Assembly (NCBI RefSeq): GCF_002532045.1 | Contig: NZ_NWTG01000020.1 | Coordinates: 62,001-126,000, forward strand | Origin: Bradyrhizobium sp. C9 | GTDB lineage: Bacteria; Pseudomonadota; Alphaproteobacteria; Rhizobiales; Xanthobacteraceae | Length of the DNA stretch: 64,000 nucleotides | Direction: 5' to 3' | Shown: positions 17,540 through 26,326 of the stretch, piece by piece | Layout of the letters: each line of letters opens with the position of its first letter | Numbering within the stretch: the first letter of the stretch is position 1 | The notes under the pieces: generated by a model | Seen by the model: only the letters and a program-made list of their open reading frames with translations | Database searches by the model: none | Told to the model about the DNA's origin: nothing | Made by a program: the position numbers and the translations under genes

Positions 17540-19777
17540 ATGGCTTCCCAGCGTCTCATCCTCGGCAGCGGCCTTGCGATCCTCCTCGTCATCAGCGCGG
17601 CGTCGATCGGGCTGGACGTCAAGTCGCGCAGCGAGATTGATTCGGTCGATCACGCACTCGCCATCCTCAAGCGCATTTCGGATGCGCGTTCGCTGCCGCG
17701 CGGCGTCGAGAGCGCGGCGCGCGGGTTCGCGCTGACCGGCGACGCCTCCTTCGCCGAAGAGTTTCGCCAGCAGAGCACGGCCCTCACCGCCGCCTTCGAC
17801 GATTTGATGGCTGCGGTGAAGTCGGCCCCGGAGGAAGCGCGGCTGATCACGGGCACCAGGGTAGACGTCGCGCGCGCCATTGCGCTCGGTGCCGAACTGA
17901 TCAGGTTGCGCACGGCGGGCGACACCGCCGGCGCGGCGGCGCTGATCTCCGCGGGCGAGAGCCGCGCGCTGATGGACGAGGTCGGTGCGGCGCTCGACCG
18001 CCTGGTCACTGAAGAGCGCCGCCTGCTCGGGATTCGCACCGAACAGTCGAAGACCAATGGCCGGCTGTTGCTGGCGGTCGACCTTGCCGGCGTGGTGATG
18101 ATCCTGCTGCTCGCGGTCGCGCTGACGCTGGCGGCCCGGCGCGCCAGCCGCGAACTGCAGGGCGCGCTCAGCGCGACCAAGGCGACCAATCTGTCGCTCG
18201 AGGGCAAGGTGGCCGAGCGCACCAAGGATCTCGGCACCGCGCTCGAAGAGCTCCGCCGTTCCACCTCGGTGATGGAAACCACCTTCCGCAGCATGGCGGA
18301 GGCGGTGCTGGTGATCGACGGCGGAGGCACCGTGCTGCTCTCAAACCCGGCCGCCGAGAAGATGCTGCGCTACAAGCCGGGCATGACGGTCCGGCAGCTG
18401 CGCGCCATGAGCAACGTGTTCCAGGCCGACGGCGTCACGCCGATGCAGGCCAATGACATGCCCTCGGCCAAGGCGTTGCGCGGCGAGGAATTCGACGGGC
18501 TGGAATTCGTCGCCCGGCCGGTGCGCGGCGCGCCGGAGATTCACCTCGTGGTGTCGGGCCGGCCGCTGCGCGACGGCGACAACGCCATCACCGGCGCGGC
18601 GCTGATCTATCACGACATCACCGCCTCGCGCGAAACCGAGCACAAGCTGCAGCAGGCGCAGAAGCTCGACGCCATCGGCAAGCTGACCGGCGGCGTCGCG
18701 CACGACTTCAACAACATGCTGACGGTCATCACCGGCACCACCGAGACGCTGGTCGACAGCCTGCGTTCGCAGCCGAAGCTTGTGCAAACCGCCGAGCTGA
18801 TCGACCGCGCCGCCGAGCGCTGCCGCGAGCTGATCCAGCATCTGCTCGCCTTTGCCCGCCGCCAGCCGCTGGAGCCGCGCACCGTCGACATCAACGGCAC
18901 CGTGGTCGATATCGCCAAGCTGCTGCGACCGACGCTCGGCGAGCAGATCGAGATCGATCAGGTGCTCGCGCCCGATGTCGCCAGCGTCCACATCGATCCG
19001 TCGCAGCTTGCCAACTCGCTGCTCAACATGGCGATCAACGCCCGCGACGCGATGCCGAACGGCGGCAAGCTGCTGTTCGAGACCAGCAACATCGTGCTCG
19101 ACGACGCTTATGCGGCCGTCAATCCCGACATCACGCCAGGCCGCTACGTGCTGCTCGCGGTCAGCGACACCGGCACCGGCATGTCGCACGCGGTGCAGGA
19201 CAAGGTGTTCGAGCCGTTCTTCACCACCAAGGAGGTCGGCAAGGGCTCCGGCCTCGGCATGAGCATGGTGTACGGCTTCGTCAAGCAGTCCGGCGGCCAC
19301 ATCAAGATCTACAGCGAGGAAGGCCACGGCACCACGATCAAGCTCTATTTGCCCCCTGCCCGCGGCCAGGTCGAGGTCGAGGCGCCTGCGCCGGAGCCGC
19401 CGCGGCGCGGCAGCGAAGTCATCCTGGTCGTGGAAGACGACCAGCTGGTGCGCAACTACGTGGTCACGCAACTTGGCGCGCTCGGCTACAAGACCATCGC
19501 CGTGCCCGATGCCCGCGCCGCGCTGGCGCTGGTCGACAAGGGCGAGAAGTTCGACCTCCTGTTCACCGACGTCATCATGCCCGGCGGCATGAACGGCCGC
19601 CAGCTCGCCGACGAGGTGGCCAAGCGGCGCCCCGGCATGAAGGTGCTCTACACCTCGGGCTATACCGAGAACGCGATCGTGCATCACGGCCGCCTCGACG
19701 AAGGCGTGCTGCTGCTGGCAAAACCCTATCGCAAGGCGCAGCTCGCCAGCATGCTGCAGCAGGCGCTCGGCGAGTGA
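17540..19777 (+). CDS. Hybrid sensor histidine kinase (CHASE3-like, PAS, HisKA, HATPase, receiver)
   Basis: 745 residues. TM helices at about 5-25 and 173-197 enclose a periplasmic CHASE3-like sensor (ARGFALTGDASFAEEF). A coiled segment and a PAS domain (about 245-355) follow. The phosphorylation site is His388 in GGVAHDFNNML, the N box is NMAINARDAMPNGG, the G box is DTGTGM, and FEPFFTTKEVGKGSGLGMSM is the ATP lid. The C-terminal receiver has Asp677 in TDVIMPGG. All key residues are present. It forms an operon with the single-domain regulator upstream. The signal is unknown. Confidence 0.95.
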   Translation: MASQRLILGSGLAILLVISAASIGLDVKSRSEIDSVDHALAILKRISDARSLPRGVESAARGFALTGDASFAEEFRQQSTALTAAFDDLMAAVKSAPEEARLITGTRVDVARAIALGAELIRLRTAGDTAGAAALISAGESRALMDEVGAALDRLVTEERRLLGIRTEQSKTNGRLLLAVDLAGVVMILLLAVALTLAARRASRELQGALSATKATNLSLEGKVAERTKDLGTALEELRRSTSVMETTFRSMAEAVLVIDGGGTVLLSNPAAEKMLRYKPGMTVRQLRAMSNVFQADGVTPMQANDMPSAKALRGEEFDGLEFVARPVRGAPEIHLVVSGRPLRDGDNAITGAALIYHDITASRETEHKLQQAQKLDAIGKLTGGVAHDFNNMLTVITGTTETLVDSLRSQPKLVQTAELIDRAAERCRELIQHLLAFARRQPLEPRTVDINGTVVDIAKLLRPTLGEQIEIDQVLAPDVASVHIDPSQLANSLLNMAINARDAMPNGGKLLFETSNIVLDDAYAAVNPDITPGRYVLLAVSDTGTGMSHAVQDKVFEPFFTTKEVGKGSGLGMSMVYGFVKQSGGHIKIYSEEGHGTTIKLYLPPARGQVEVEAPAPEPPRRGSEVILVVEDDQLVRNYVVTQLGALGYKTIAVPDARAALALVDKGEKFDLLFTDVIMPGGMNGRQLADEVAKRRPGMKVLYTSGYTENAIVHHGRLDEGVLLLAKPYRKAQLASMLQQALGE

Positions 19778-19783
19778 TGTGAG

Positions 19784-20677
19784 CTACCGCGTCGCCAAGG
19801 CGACGCCGGCGAGCGTGAACAGCAGCGCTGTGATCTGGGTCGGCCCGAGCGGCTCGTGCAGCGCGACGGCGGAGGCGATCACGCCGATCACGGGCACCGC
19901 CATGGTGCCGATCGCCGCCACCGAGGCCGGCAGGCGGGCAAGCGCGGCGAACCATGCGACATAGGCGACGCAGAACTGGATCAGCGTCGAATAGACCAAG
20001 AGCCACCAGCCGACCGTCGTGACGCGGTCGAGATGCGTGGTCTCGATCATGAGGCCGATGATCGCGATCGGCACGCAGCCGAGACCGATCTGCCAGGCCG
20101 CGGCCGGGATCGGCGGCATCACCAGCGGGTATTTCTTCGCCAGCACCGTGCCGAGCGCAAAGCCGAACGCGCCGCCGAGCGCCATGATGATTCCCGGCAG
20201 CTTGTCCTTGCTCGCGGAAATGCCGTTGCCGCCCATGATCGCGGCAAGCCCGGCGAACGCCATCACCAGCGCAATGGTCCGCAGCCACGTCGGCCGCTCG
20301 CCGAGCACCGGCCAGGCCAACAGCGAGGCCCATACCGGCATGGTGTAGGCAATCAACGCGGTCTCGCTCGCCGGCAGCCAGAGCAGCGCGAGCCCCATCA
20401 GCACCATCCAGCCGGAGACGTTGAGCGCCGCATAGAGCACGAGGCGCGGCCACAGCCTTGCCTCGACATGCAGGCTCTGGGCGCGGAGCAGCGCCAGCGC
20501 CGCCAGCAGCACGGCGCCGATCACGCCGGTGATGCCGCGCAGGGTCAGCGGCGGCAGCTCGCTGAGCAGGAACTTGGTGGATGGCCAGTTGAATCCCCAG
20601 CCCACCGAGGTGATGGCGAGGAACATCAGGCCGGCGGGCGCAAGGCGCGTCCGCCCGGAAGGCTTCGGATCTGTCAT
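19784..20677 (-). CDS. EamA-domain DMT-superfamily transporter (copy 2)
   Basis: 297 residues, ten membrane helices in two EamA repeats. The ATG at 20677 (MTDPKPSGRTRLAPAG) is preferred; a longer frame upstream lacks protein-like composition. The sequence aligns along its whole length with the EamA gene at 16039-16935 (TSVGWGFNWPSTKFLL; TMPVWASLLAWPVLGER; GCVPIAIIGLMIE). It is convergent with the hybrid kinase gene, six bases apart. Probably a metabolite exporter; the substrate is not known. Confidence 0.9.
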   Translation of the reverse strand: MTDPKPSGRTRLAPAGLMFLAITSVGWGFNWPSTKFLLSELPPLTLRGITGVIGAVLLAALALLRAQSLHVEARLWPRLVLYAALNVSGWMVLMGLALLWLPASETALIAYTMPVWASLLAWPVLGERPTWLRTIALVMAFAGLAAIMGGNGISASKDKLPGIIMALGGAFGFALGTVLAKKYPLVMPPIPAAAWQIGLGCVPIAIIGLMIETTHLDRVTTVGWWLLVYSTLIQFCVAYVAWFAALARLPASVAAIGTMAVPVIGVIASAVALHEPLGPTQITALLFTLAGVALATR

Positions 20678-21492
20678 GGAACCCGGCAAGGGTGTGAAGA
20701 GGAGTGAGTCGGCCACAGCTTGCCCGCGATTTTGTCGCCCGACCATCACGGCTCTGACATGCCTGATCCGTAGTTTGCCCGTAGGGTTACGTGAGTCCCC
20801 AAAATTCAATCCGCCACGGCGAATAAATACTTCGCCTGTGAACAGCGGGGCGAAACTCCAATCCACAGGGACCAGGAATTTTTTTGGCTTGGGAATCCCT
20901 GAGGACTCACCGATAGTTGGCTCGATCACAGGCGCGGCACCGACCCCTGTTATCCCCCTCCGTCCACCATATTTAGTGTTTGATTCAGAAACTCGCACTA
21001 GTCCTTGACGGGCGCAACGGACATGGCCTAGCTTTCAACCTGTTCGGCGCGAGTGTGTTTGGGTCCCCGCCGGTCGCTCCCACAAGGGTTCCAAAATGAC
21101 CACTCCGCCAGGCCTTCGGGCCGCGGGTGAAGGGCTTGTCTGCCCTGATTTTGGGCCACCGTCGGGACGACGAACGGGCCGAGAAGGACCCGGAAACAGA
21201 GGCCGTAACCGGCCCGCAAGAAGCGTACGCGTGACGTGTCGCGTGAGCGTTTGGGGCGTTGAATGCATGACCCGGAGGACCCGACCAGTCGGGCGCCGCC
21301 GCGGGACCATGCCGCCGCTGGACCGGGTCAAACCGGGCCCTCGCGGACGAGAGAAAACAGGCCGGATCCACCGGCTGAGCTGCGGATGACGGGGAGGCGT
21401 GCCCACACGTGTCCCGATGTCCGCGAACAGATAACATTCCGGCAACCTGCGAATAACGTGGGGCCGGGCAGAAGAAGAGACGGGGCTCGACC
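20678..21492. other. 815-base non-coding region upstream of nrdJ
   Basis: No frame on either strand looks like a protein. An 8-base pair gtgagtcc (20792) and ggactcac (to 20910) frames the first part. The second part, after a promoter-like sequence at 21005-21033, is GC-rich with many short hairpins, including a UUCG-capped one (ggccttcgggcc near 21112-21123) and gggcttgtctgccc nearby. I found no cobalamin-riboswitch B12 box and no NrdR-box pair. It may be a long leader or contain an unannotated RNA. Confidence 0.55.
21005..21033 (+). promoter_or_regulatory. Candidate housekeeping-sigma promoter
   Basis: TTGACG (21005-21010), 17-base spacer, CTAGCT (21028-21033). The -35 is good, the -10 only fair. 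If used, nrdJ mRNA would carry a leader of roughly 450 bases. Confidence 0.35.
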
Positions 21493-24400
21493 ATGCGAAT
21501 CGAACGACGCAACACCACCAGCGGACAGTCTCCCTATGCCGGGATCAATTTCCGCCTGACCACATCTGAGATCCGCAACCCGGACGGCTCGGTCGTGTTC
21601 CGCGCCGAGAACGTCGAGGTTCCGGAGTTCTGGTCGCAGGTCGCCTCCGACGTGCTGGCGCAGAAGTATTTCCGTAAAGCCGGCGTCGCCGCGCGCCTGA
21701 AGAAGGTCGAGGAAGAGACCGTGCCGTCGTGGCTGTGGCGTTCGGTGCCGGACACCGAGGCGCTCGCTGCCCTGCCCGAGAACGAGCGCATCGTCGGCGA
21801 GACCAGCGCCAAGCAGGTGTTCGACCGCCTCGCCGGCTGCTGGACCTATTGGGGCTGGAAGGGCGGCTACTTCTCGACGGAAGAAGACGCCCTCGCCTTC
21901 TTCGACGAGCTGCGTTTCCAGCTCGCCAAGCAGATGGTCGCGCCGAACTCGCCGCAGTGGTTCAACACCGGCCTGCACTGGGCCTACGGCGTCGATGGTC
22001 CCGGCCAGGGCCACTACTATGTCGACTGGAAGACCGGCAAACTTACAAAATCGAAGTCGGCCTATGAGCATCCGCAGCCGCATGCCTGCTTCATCCAGGG
22101 CGTCGGCGACGACCTCGTCAACGAGGGCGGCATCATGGACCTCTGGGTGCGCGAGGCGCGCCTGTTCAAGTACGGCTCCGGCACCGGCTCCAACTTCTCC
22201 AGCCTGCGCGGCGAAGGCGAAAAGCTGTCCGGCGGCGGCCGCTCGTCCGGCCTGATGAGCTTCCTCAAGATCGGCGACCGCGCCGCGGGCGCGATCAAGT
22301 CGGGCGGCACCACGCGCCGCGCCGCCAAGATGGTCGTGGTCGATGCCGACCATCCGGATATCGAGACCTATATCGACTGGAAGGTGAAGGAGGAGCAGAA
22401 GGTTGCGGCGCTCGTCACCGGCTCCAAGATCAACCAGAAGCACCTCAAGGCCGTGATGAAGGCCTGCGTCAACTGCGAAGGTTCTGGCGACGACTGCTTC
22501 GATCCCGAGAAGAACCCGGCGCTGCGCCGCGAGATCAAGCTCGCCCGCCGCAACCTGGTGCCGGATAATTACATCAAGCGCGTCATCCAGTTCGCCAAGC
22601 AGGGCTACAAGGACATCCAGTTCGACATCTACGACACCGACTGGGATTCCGAGGCGTATCTCACCGTCTCCGGCCAGAACTCCAACAACTCGGTGTCGCT
22701 GAAGGATGACTTCCTCCGCGCGGTGGAAACCGACGGCGACTGGAATCTGGTCGGCCGCACCACCAAGAAGGTGACGAAGACGCTGAAGGCGCGCGACCTC
22801 TGGGAGAAGATCGGTTACGCCGCCTGGGCCTCCGCCGATCCCGGCCTGCACTTCAACACCACGATGAACGACTGGCACACCTGTAAGGCGTCCGGCGACA
22901 TCCGCGCCTCCAATCCGTGCTCGGAATACATGTTCCTGGACGACACGGCGTGCAACCTCGCCTCGGCCAACCTGCTGACGTTCTACAGCACCACCACCAA
23001 GCGGTTCGACATCGAGTCCTACGAGCACCTCTGCCGGCTCTGGACCATCGTGCTCGAAATCTCCGTCATGATGGCCCAGTTCCCGTCGAAGGCGATTGCC
23101 GAACTCTCCTACGAGTTCCGCACCCTCGGCCTCGGCTTTGCCAACATCGGCGGCCTCTTGATGACCATGGGCCTGCCCTATGACAGCAAGGAAGGCCGTT
23201 CGCTGTGCGGCGCGCTGACCGCTGTGATGACCGGCATCTCCTACAAGACCTCGGCCGAGATGGCGGCCGAGCTCGGCACCTTCCCGGGCTACAAAAAGAA
23301 CGCCGCGCACATGCTGCGCGTGATCCGCAACCACCGCCGCGCCGCCCACGGCAACGCCGGTGGCTACGAGGCGCTCGCGGTGAATCCCGTGCCGCTCGAT
23401 CACGCCTCCTGCCCGCAGGCCGACATCGTCGCGCATGCCAAGCTGGCCTGGGACGACGCCCTCGCCCTCGGCGAGGTCAACGGCTATCGCAACGCGCAAG
23501 TTACGGTCGTGGCGCCGACCGGCACCATTGGCCTGGTGATGGATTGCGACACCACCGGCATCGAGCCTGATTTCGCGCTGGTGAAGTTCAAGAAGCTCGC
23601 TGGTGGCGGCTACTTCAAGATCATCAACCAGGCGGTGCCGTCGGCCTTGCGCGCGCTCGGCTATCGCGAGAGCGAGATTGCGGAGATCGAGGCCTACGCC
23701 GTCGGCCACGGTTCGCTGTCGAATGCGCCTGGTATCAACGCCTCCACCCTCAAGGCCAAGGGCTTCACCGACGAAGCGATCGCAAAGGTCGAGAAGGCGC
23801 TGCCGACCGCGTTCGACATCAAGTTCGCCTTCAACAAGTGGACCTTCGGCGAAGACTTCATCCGCGACCAGCTCGGCATCGGCGCGGAAGCCATTGCCGT
23901 CCCCGGCTTCGACCTGCTCCAGGCCGTCGGCTTCACCAAGCGTGAGATCGAGGCTGCCAACGTCCACATCTGCGGCGCGATGACGGTCGAAGGCGCCCCG
24001 CATCTGAAGGCCGAGCACTATCCCGTGTTCGACTGCGCCAACCCCTGCGGCAAGATCGGCAAGCGTTATTTGTCGGTCGAGAGCCACATCCGGATGATGG
24101 CGGCCTCGCAGCCGTTCATCTCGGGCGCGATCTCGAAAACCATCAACATGCCGAACGACGCCACGGTGGAGGACTGCAAGTCCGCTTACCTCTTGTCGTG
24201 GAAGCTGGCGCTCAAGGCCAACGCGCTGTACCGCGATGGCTCAAAACTGTCGCAGCCGCTCAACTCGCAGCTCATCTCCGACGATGAGGACGAGGACGAT
24301 GCGGTGGAAGCGCTCTACGAGAAGCCGATGGCCGCGCGTGCCGCCCAGGTCTCGGAGAAGATCGTCGAGAAGCTGGTCGAGCGCATCGTCGTGATGCGCG

Positions 24401-25269
24401 AGCGCGAGAAGATGCCGGATCGCCGCAAGGGTTACACCCAGAAGGCTGTGGTCGGCGGCCACAAGGTTTACTTGCGCACCGGCGAATATGACGACGGCCG
24501 GCTCGGCGAGATCTTCATCGACATGCACAAGGAAGGCGCGGCGCTGCGCTCCTTCATCAACAATTTTGCGATCGCAGTGTCGCTCGGTCTGCAATACGGC
24601 GTGCCGCTGGAAGAATATGTCGACGCCTTCACCTTCACCCGCTTCGAGCCCGCAGGCCCGGTGCAGGGCAACGACTCCATCAAGTACGCGACCTCGATCC
24701 TCGACTACGTCTTCCGCGAGCTCGCGGTGAGCTACATGAGCCGCTTCGATCTGGCCCATGTCGATCCGAACGAGTCTGGCTTCGACGCGCTCGGCAAGGG
24801 CGTCGAGGAAGGCAAGGAGCCGGATGAGGCGCCCGCCCAGCACCAGGCCACCAAATATCTGTCGAAGGGCCTGACCCGTTCGCGCACCGACAACCTCGTC
24901 GTCATGCGCGGCGGCTCGACTGCTGTCAGCGGCAACGCCGACAACGCCCCCGCCGGCGGCAGCCGCGTTACGGCGATGGCCCCGCACGGCGCCACCGCCC
25001 GCGGCGTCTCCGACACCATCGAAGGCGCCGTCGCCCTGAAGCAGGAGGTCAGCCACGACCTCTCGCCGACCGAGAAGCTCGAGGCCCTGAACTGGAGCAA
25101 GCCCGGCACCGCCGCAGCAGCCGCCCCAAGCAAGGCGGAGCGTCGCGCCGAAGCCAAGGCCAAGGGCTACGAGGGCGAGATGTGCTCGGAGTGCGGCAAC
25201 TTCACGCTGGTGCGGAATGGCACCTGCATGAAGTGCGATACTTGCGGCAGCACGACGGGGTGTTCGTGA
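21493..25269 (+). CDS. nrdJ: Adenosylcobalamin-dependent (class II) ribonucleotide reductase
   Basis: 1258 residues, the size of the long alphaproteobacterial form. It reduces ribonucleotides to deoxyribonucleotides using adenosylcobalamin to make the thiyl radical, with or without oxygen. Signatures: GSGTGSNFSSLRG, SGQNSNNSVSL, the NPCSEYMFLDDTACNLAS core with active-site Asn-Cys-Glu, APTGTIGLVMDCDTTGIEP, and the C-terminal Cys cluster CSECGNFTL..GTCMKCDTCGSTTGCS, which could recycle the active-site disulfide. It is monocistronic, with a long leader and a very strong terminator 37 bases after the stop. Confidence 0.98.
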   Translation: MRIERRNTTSGQSPYAGINFRLTTSEIRNPDGSVVFRAENVEVPEFWSQVASDVLAQKYFRKAGVAARLKKVEEETVPSWLWRSVPDTEALAALPENERIVGETSAKQVFDRLAGCWTYWGWKGGYFSTEEDALAFFDELRFQLAKQMVAPNSPQWFNTGLHWAYGVDGPGQGHYYVDWKTGKLTKSKSAYEHPQPHACFIQGVGDDLVNEGGIMDLWVREARLFKYGSGTGSNFSSLRGEGEKLSGGGRSSGLMSFLKIGDRAAGAIKSGGTTRRAAKMVVVDADHPDIETYIDWKVKEEQKVAALVTGSKINQKHLKAVMKACVNCEGSGDDCFDPEKNPALRREIKLARRNLVPDNYIKRVIQFAKQGYKDIQFDIYDTDWDSEAYLTVSGQNSNNSVSLKDDFLRAVETDGDWNLVGRTTKKVTKTLKARDLWEKIGYAAWASADPGLHFNTTMNDWHTCKASGDIRASNPCSEYMFLDDTACNLASANLLTFYSTTTKRFDIESYEHLCRLWTIVLEISVMMAQFPSKAIAELSYEFRTLGLGFANIGGLLMTMGLPYDSKEGRSLCGALTAVMTGISYKTSAEMAAELGTFPGYKKNAAHMLRVIRNHRRAAHGNAGGYEALAVNPVPLDHASCPQADIVAHAKLAWDDALALGEVNGYRNAQVTVVAPTGTIGLVMDCDTTGIEPDFALVKFKKLAGGGYFKIINQAVPSALRALGYRESEIAEIEAYAVGHGSLSNAPGINASTLKAKGFTDEAIAKVEKALPTAFDIKFAFNKWTFGEDFIRDQLGIGAEAIAVPGFDLLQAVGFTKREIEAANVHICGAMTVEGAPHLKAEHYPVFDCANPCGKIGKRYLSVESHIRMMAASQPFISGAISKTINMPNDATVEDCKSAYLLSWKLALKANALYRDGSKLSQPLNSQLISDDEDEDDAVEALYEKPMAARAAQVSEKIVEKLVERIVVMREREKMPDRRKGYTQKAVVGGHKVYLRTGEYDDGRLGEIFIDMHKEGAALRSFINNFAIAVSLGLQYGVPLEEYVDAFTFTRFEPAGPVQGNDSIKYATSILDYVFRELAVSYMSRFDLAHVDPNESGFDALGKGVEEGKEPDEAPAQHQATKYLSKGLTRSRTDNLVVMRGGSTAVSGNADNAPAGGSRVTAMAPHGATARGVSDTIEGAVALKQEVSHDLSPTEKLEALNWSKPGTAAAAAPSKAERRAEAKAKGYEGEMCSECGNFTLVRNGTCMKCDTCGSTTGCS

Positions 25270-25306
25270 GGGGCTGACGGCGGCCAGTTACCGTTCGTTT
25301 CCAAAC

Positions 25307-25342
25307 AAACAACGACTTCAGCTCCCTGAAGTCGTTGTTTTT
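25307..25342 (+). terminator. Strong rho-independent terminator of nrdJ
   Basis: Perfect 15-base stem (25307-25321 with 25326-25340) around loop ctcc, followed by a run of five T. It separates nrdJ from the AT-richer insert downstream. Confidence 0.95.
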
Positions 25343-25435
25343 GCTTGCCGTATCCGGAACCCCTTGTATTCGCGAGGATTTCCCTTTTAGGTACAACCAT
25401 AAGGTGACTGAGCACGACTCAGGCTGGAGCGAAGT

Positions 25436-25477
25436 ATGGCTACTCATTCAAACACGAAAGATTTTGGCTGCTGCTGA
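25436..25477 (+). CDS. Possible leader peptide before the PRTase-like gene
   Basis: ATG at 25436 after CTGGAGCGAAGT (GGAG at good spacing) opens a 13-residue frame, MATHSNTKDFGCC, that stops with TGA 12 bases before the next gene and in the same frame. It may be a translated leader or just upstream remnant sequence. Too short to judge by composition. Confidence 0.25.
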   Translation: MATHSNTKDFGCC

Positions 25478-25489
25478 TAGGCGTCCGCG

Positions 25490-26326
25490 ATGAGAGCTCC
25501 ACTTCGTCGCGGAGCTGCCATCGACAATTCAAGAAGAGACGACTGGTTAGACAGGTTTCGGTTCTACCGGCATCCGCCGAACCGCGCAGCAATAAACGCA
25601 TGGCTACAACGCTTCACCGACGACGATCGCGATATCGCGGCTCGCGTTCTTGACTGCGTAGAGGTCGTATCGGAGATACAAATTCACGAAGGTTACCGAC
25701 GCGCCCTGAAGGCACTTCCCGGGTGGCATACGAACAAGCAGGAAAGAGATGGCAACTGGTATTTTGTTGGCTTCGGGGATGCTGGTGAAAGCGGTCAATC
25801 CATGGTGCGCATATTCAGAGAGGCAAATAATCTGACTTCAGAAAAGTACAACTATCTCTTCTGCAATTTGATTGATCTTCCGAAAAAGAAAGCAACTGCG
25901 GCCGACACAATCGTCTTCATCGACGATTTTTCCGGCACGGGCAAGCAAGTCTGCCGAAAGTGGCCGATCGTCTTCGAACTGGTCGCTAGCGATGCGCAAT
26001 TCTTTCTCGTTCTTACGGCAGCAACCGAGCCCGCCATCAACAAGATAGAATCTGAAACCATGCTGTCCGTCCGTGCAAAAATCCGTATCCAGCGAAACGA
26101 AAATATCTTTTCACCATCGTGCCAGAGGTTCACTGCTGCGGAGAGAGAGACGCTTCTCTCGTATTGCGAACGCGCCGACTCACAACAACCTAAGGGATAC
26201 GGGGACTGCGGTCTTCTGTACGTTTTGAGTCACAAGACTCCCAACAATTCCATCCCAATTCTTCACGTTAACAAATCGCGTTGGCGCGGCCTTTTCCCGC
26301 GCTATCTACAGGACGCCGAAGAATGA
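25490..26326 (+). CDS. Phosphoribosyltransferase-like protein (PRTase-CE type), possible conflict-system component
   Basis: 278 residues. Residues 15-80 are helical and Arg/Trp-rich (DRFRFYRHPPNRAAINAWL). A PRPP-binding-type loop, VFIDDFSGTGKQ, is at residues 142-153, matching the hydrophobic-Asp-Asp-x-x-Ser/Thr-Gly pattern of type I PRTases. The layout fits the PRTase-like proteins described in bacterial conflict loci; I recall this class but did not search it. The ribosome site is weak (AGGCG). Codon use is clearly AT-richer than nrdJ and panD on either side, suggesting transfer. The next gene overlaps by ATGA. The reaction, if any, is unknown; a nucleotide-base or effector-processing role is only a guess. 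Confidence 0.75.
   Translation: MRAPLRRGAAIDNSRRDDWLDRFRFYRHPPNRAAINAWLQRFTDDDRDIAARVLDCVEVVSEIQIHEGYRRALKALPGWHTNKQERDGNWYFVGFGDAGESGQSMVRIFREANNLTSEKYNYLFCNLIDLPKKKATAADTIVFIDDFSGTGKQVCRKWPIVFELVASDAQFFLVLTAATEPAINKIESETMLSVRAKIRIQRNENIFSPSCQRFTAAERETLLSYCERADSQQPKGYGDCGLLYVLSHKTPNNSIPILHVNKSRWRGLFPRYLQDAEE

Noticed and set aside
18341..19687. 448-residue minus-strand frame
   Set aside because: Antisense of the hybrid kinase; no motif.
20678..21492. Cobalamin riboswitch before nrdJ
   Set aside because: No B12-box (gccactg-type) or matching core found by eye; kept only as an unassigned leader.
20985..21518. 177-residue minus-strand frame in the nrdJ leader
   Set aside because: Composition is Pro/Arg/Ser-rich without hydrophobic core, and no ribosome site; the strip looks non-coding.
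21328..24087. 919-residue open frame on the minus strand opposite nrdJ
   Set aside because: It mirrors the codon periodicity of nrdJ on the plus strand; no domain, ribosome site or realistic composition (runs of Arg, His, Gly).
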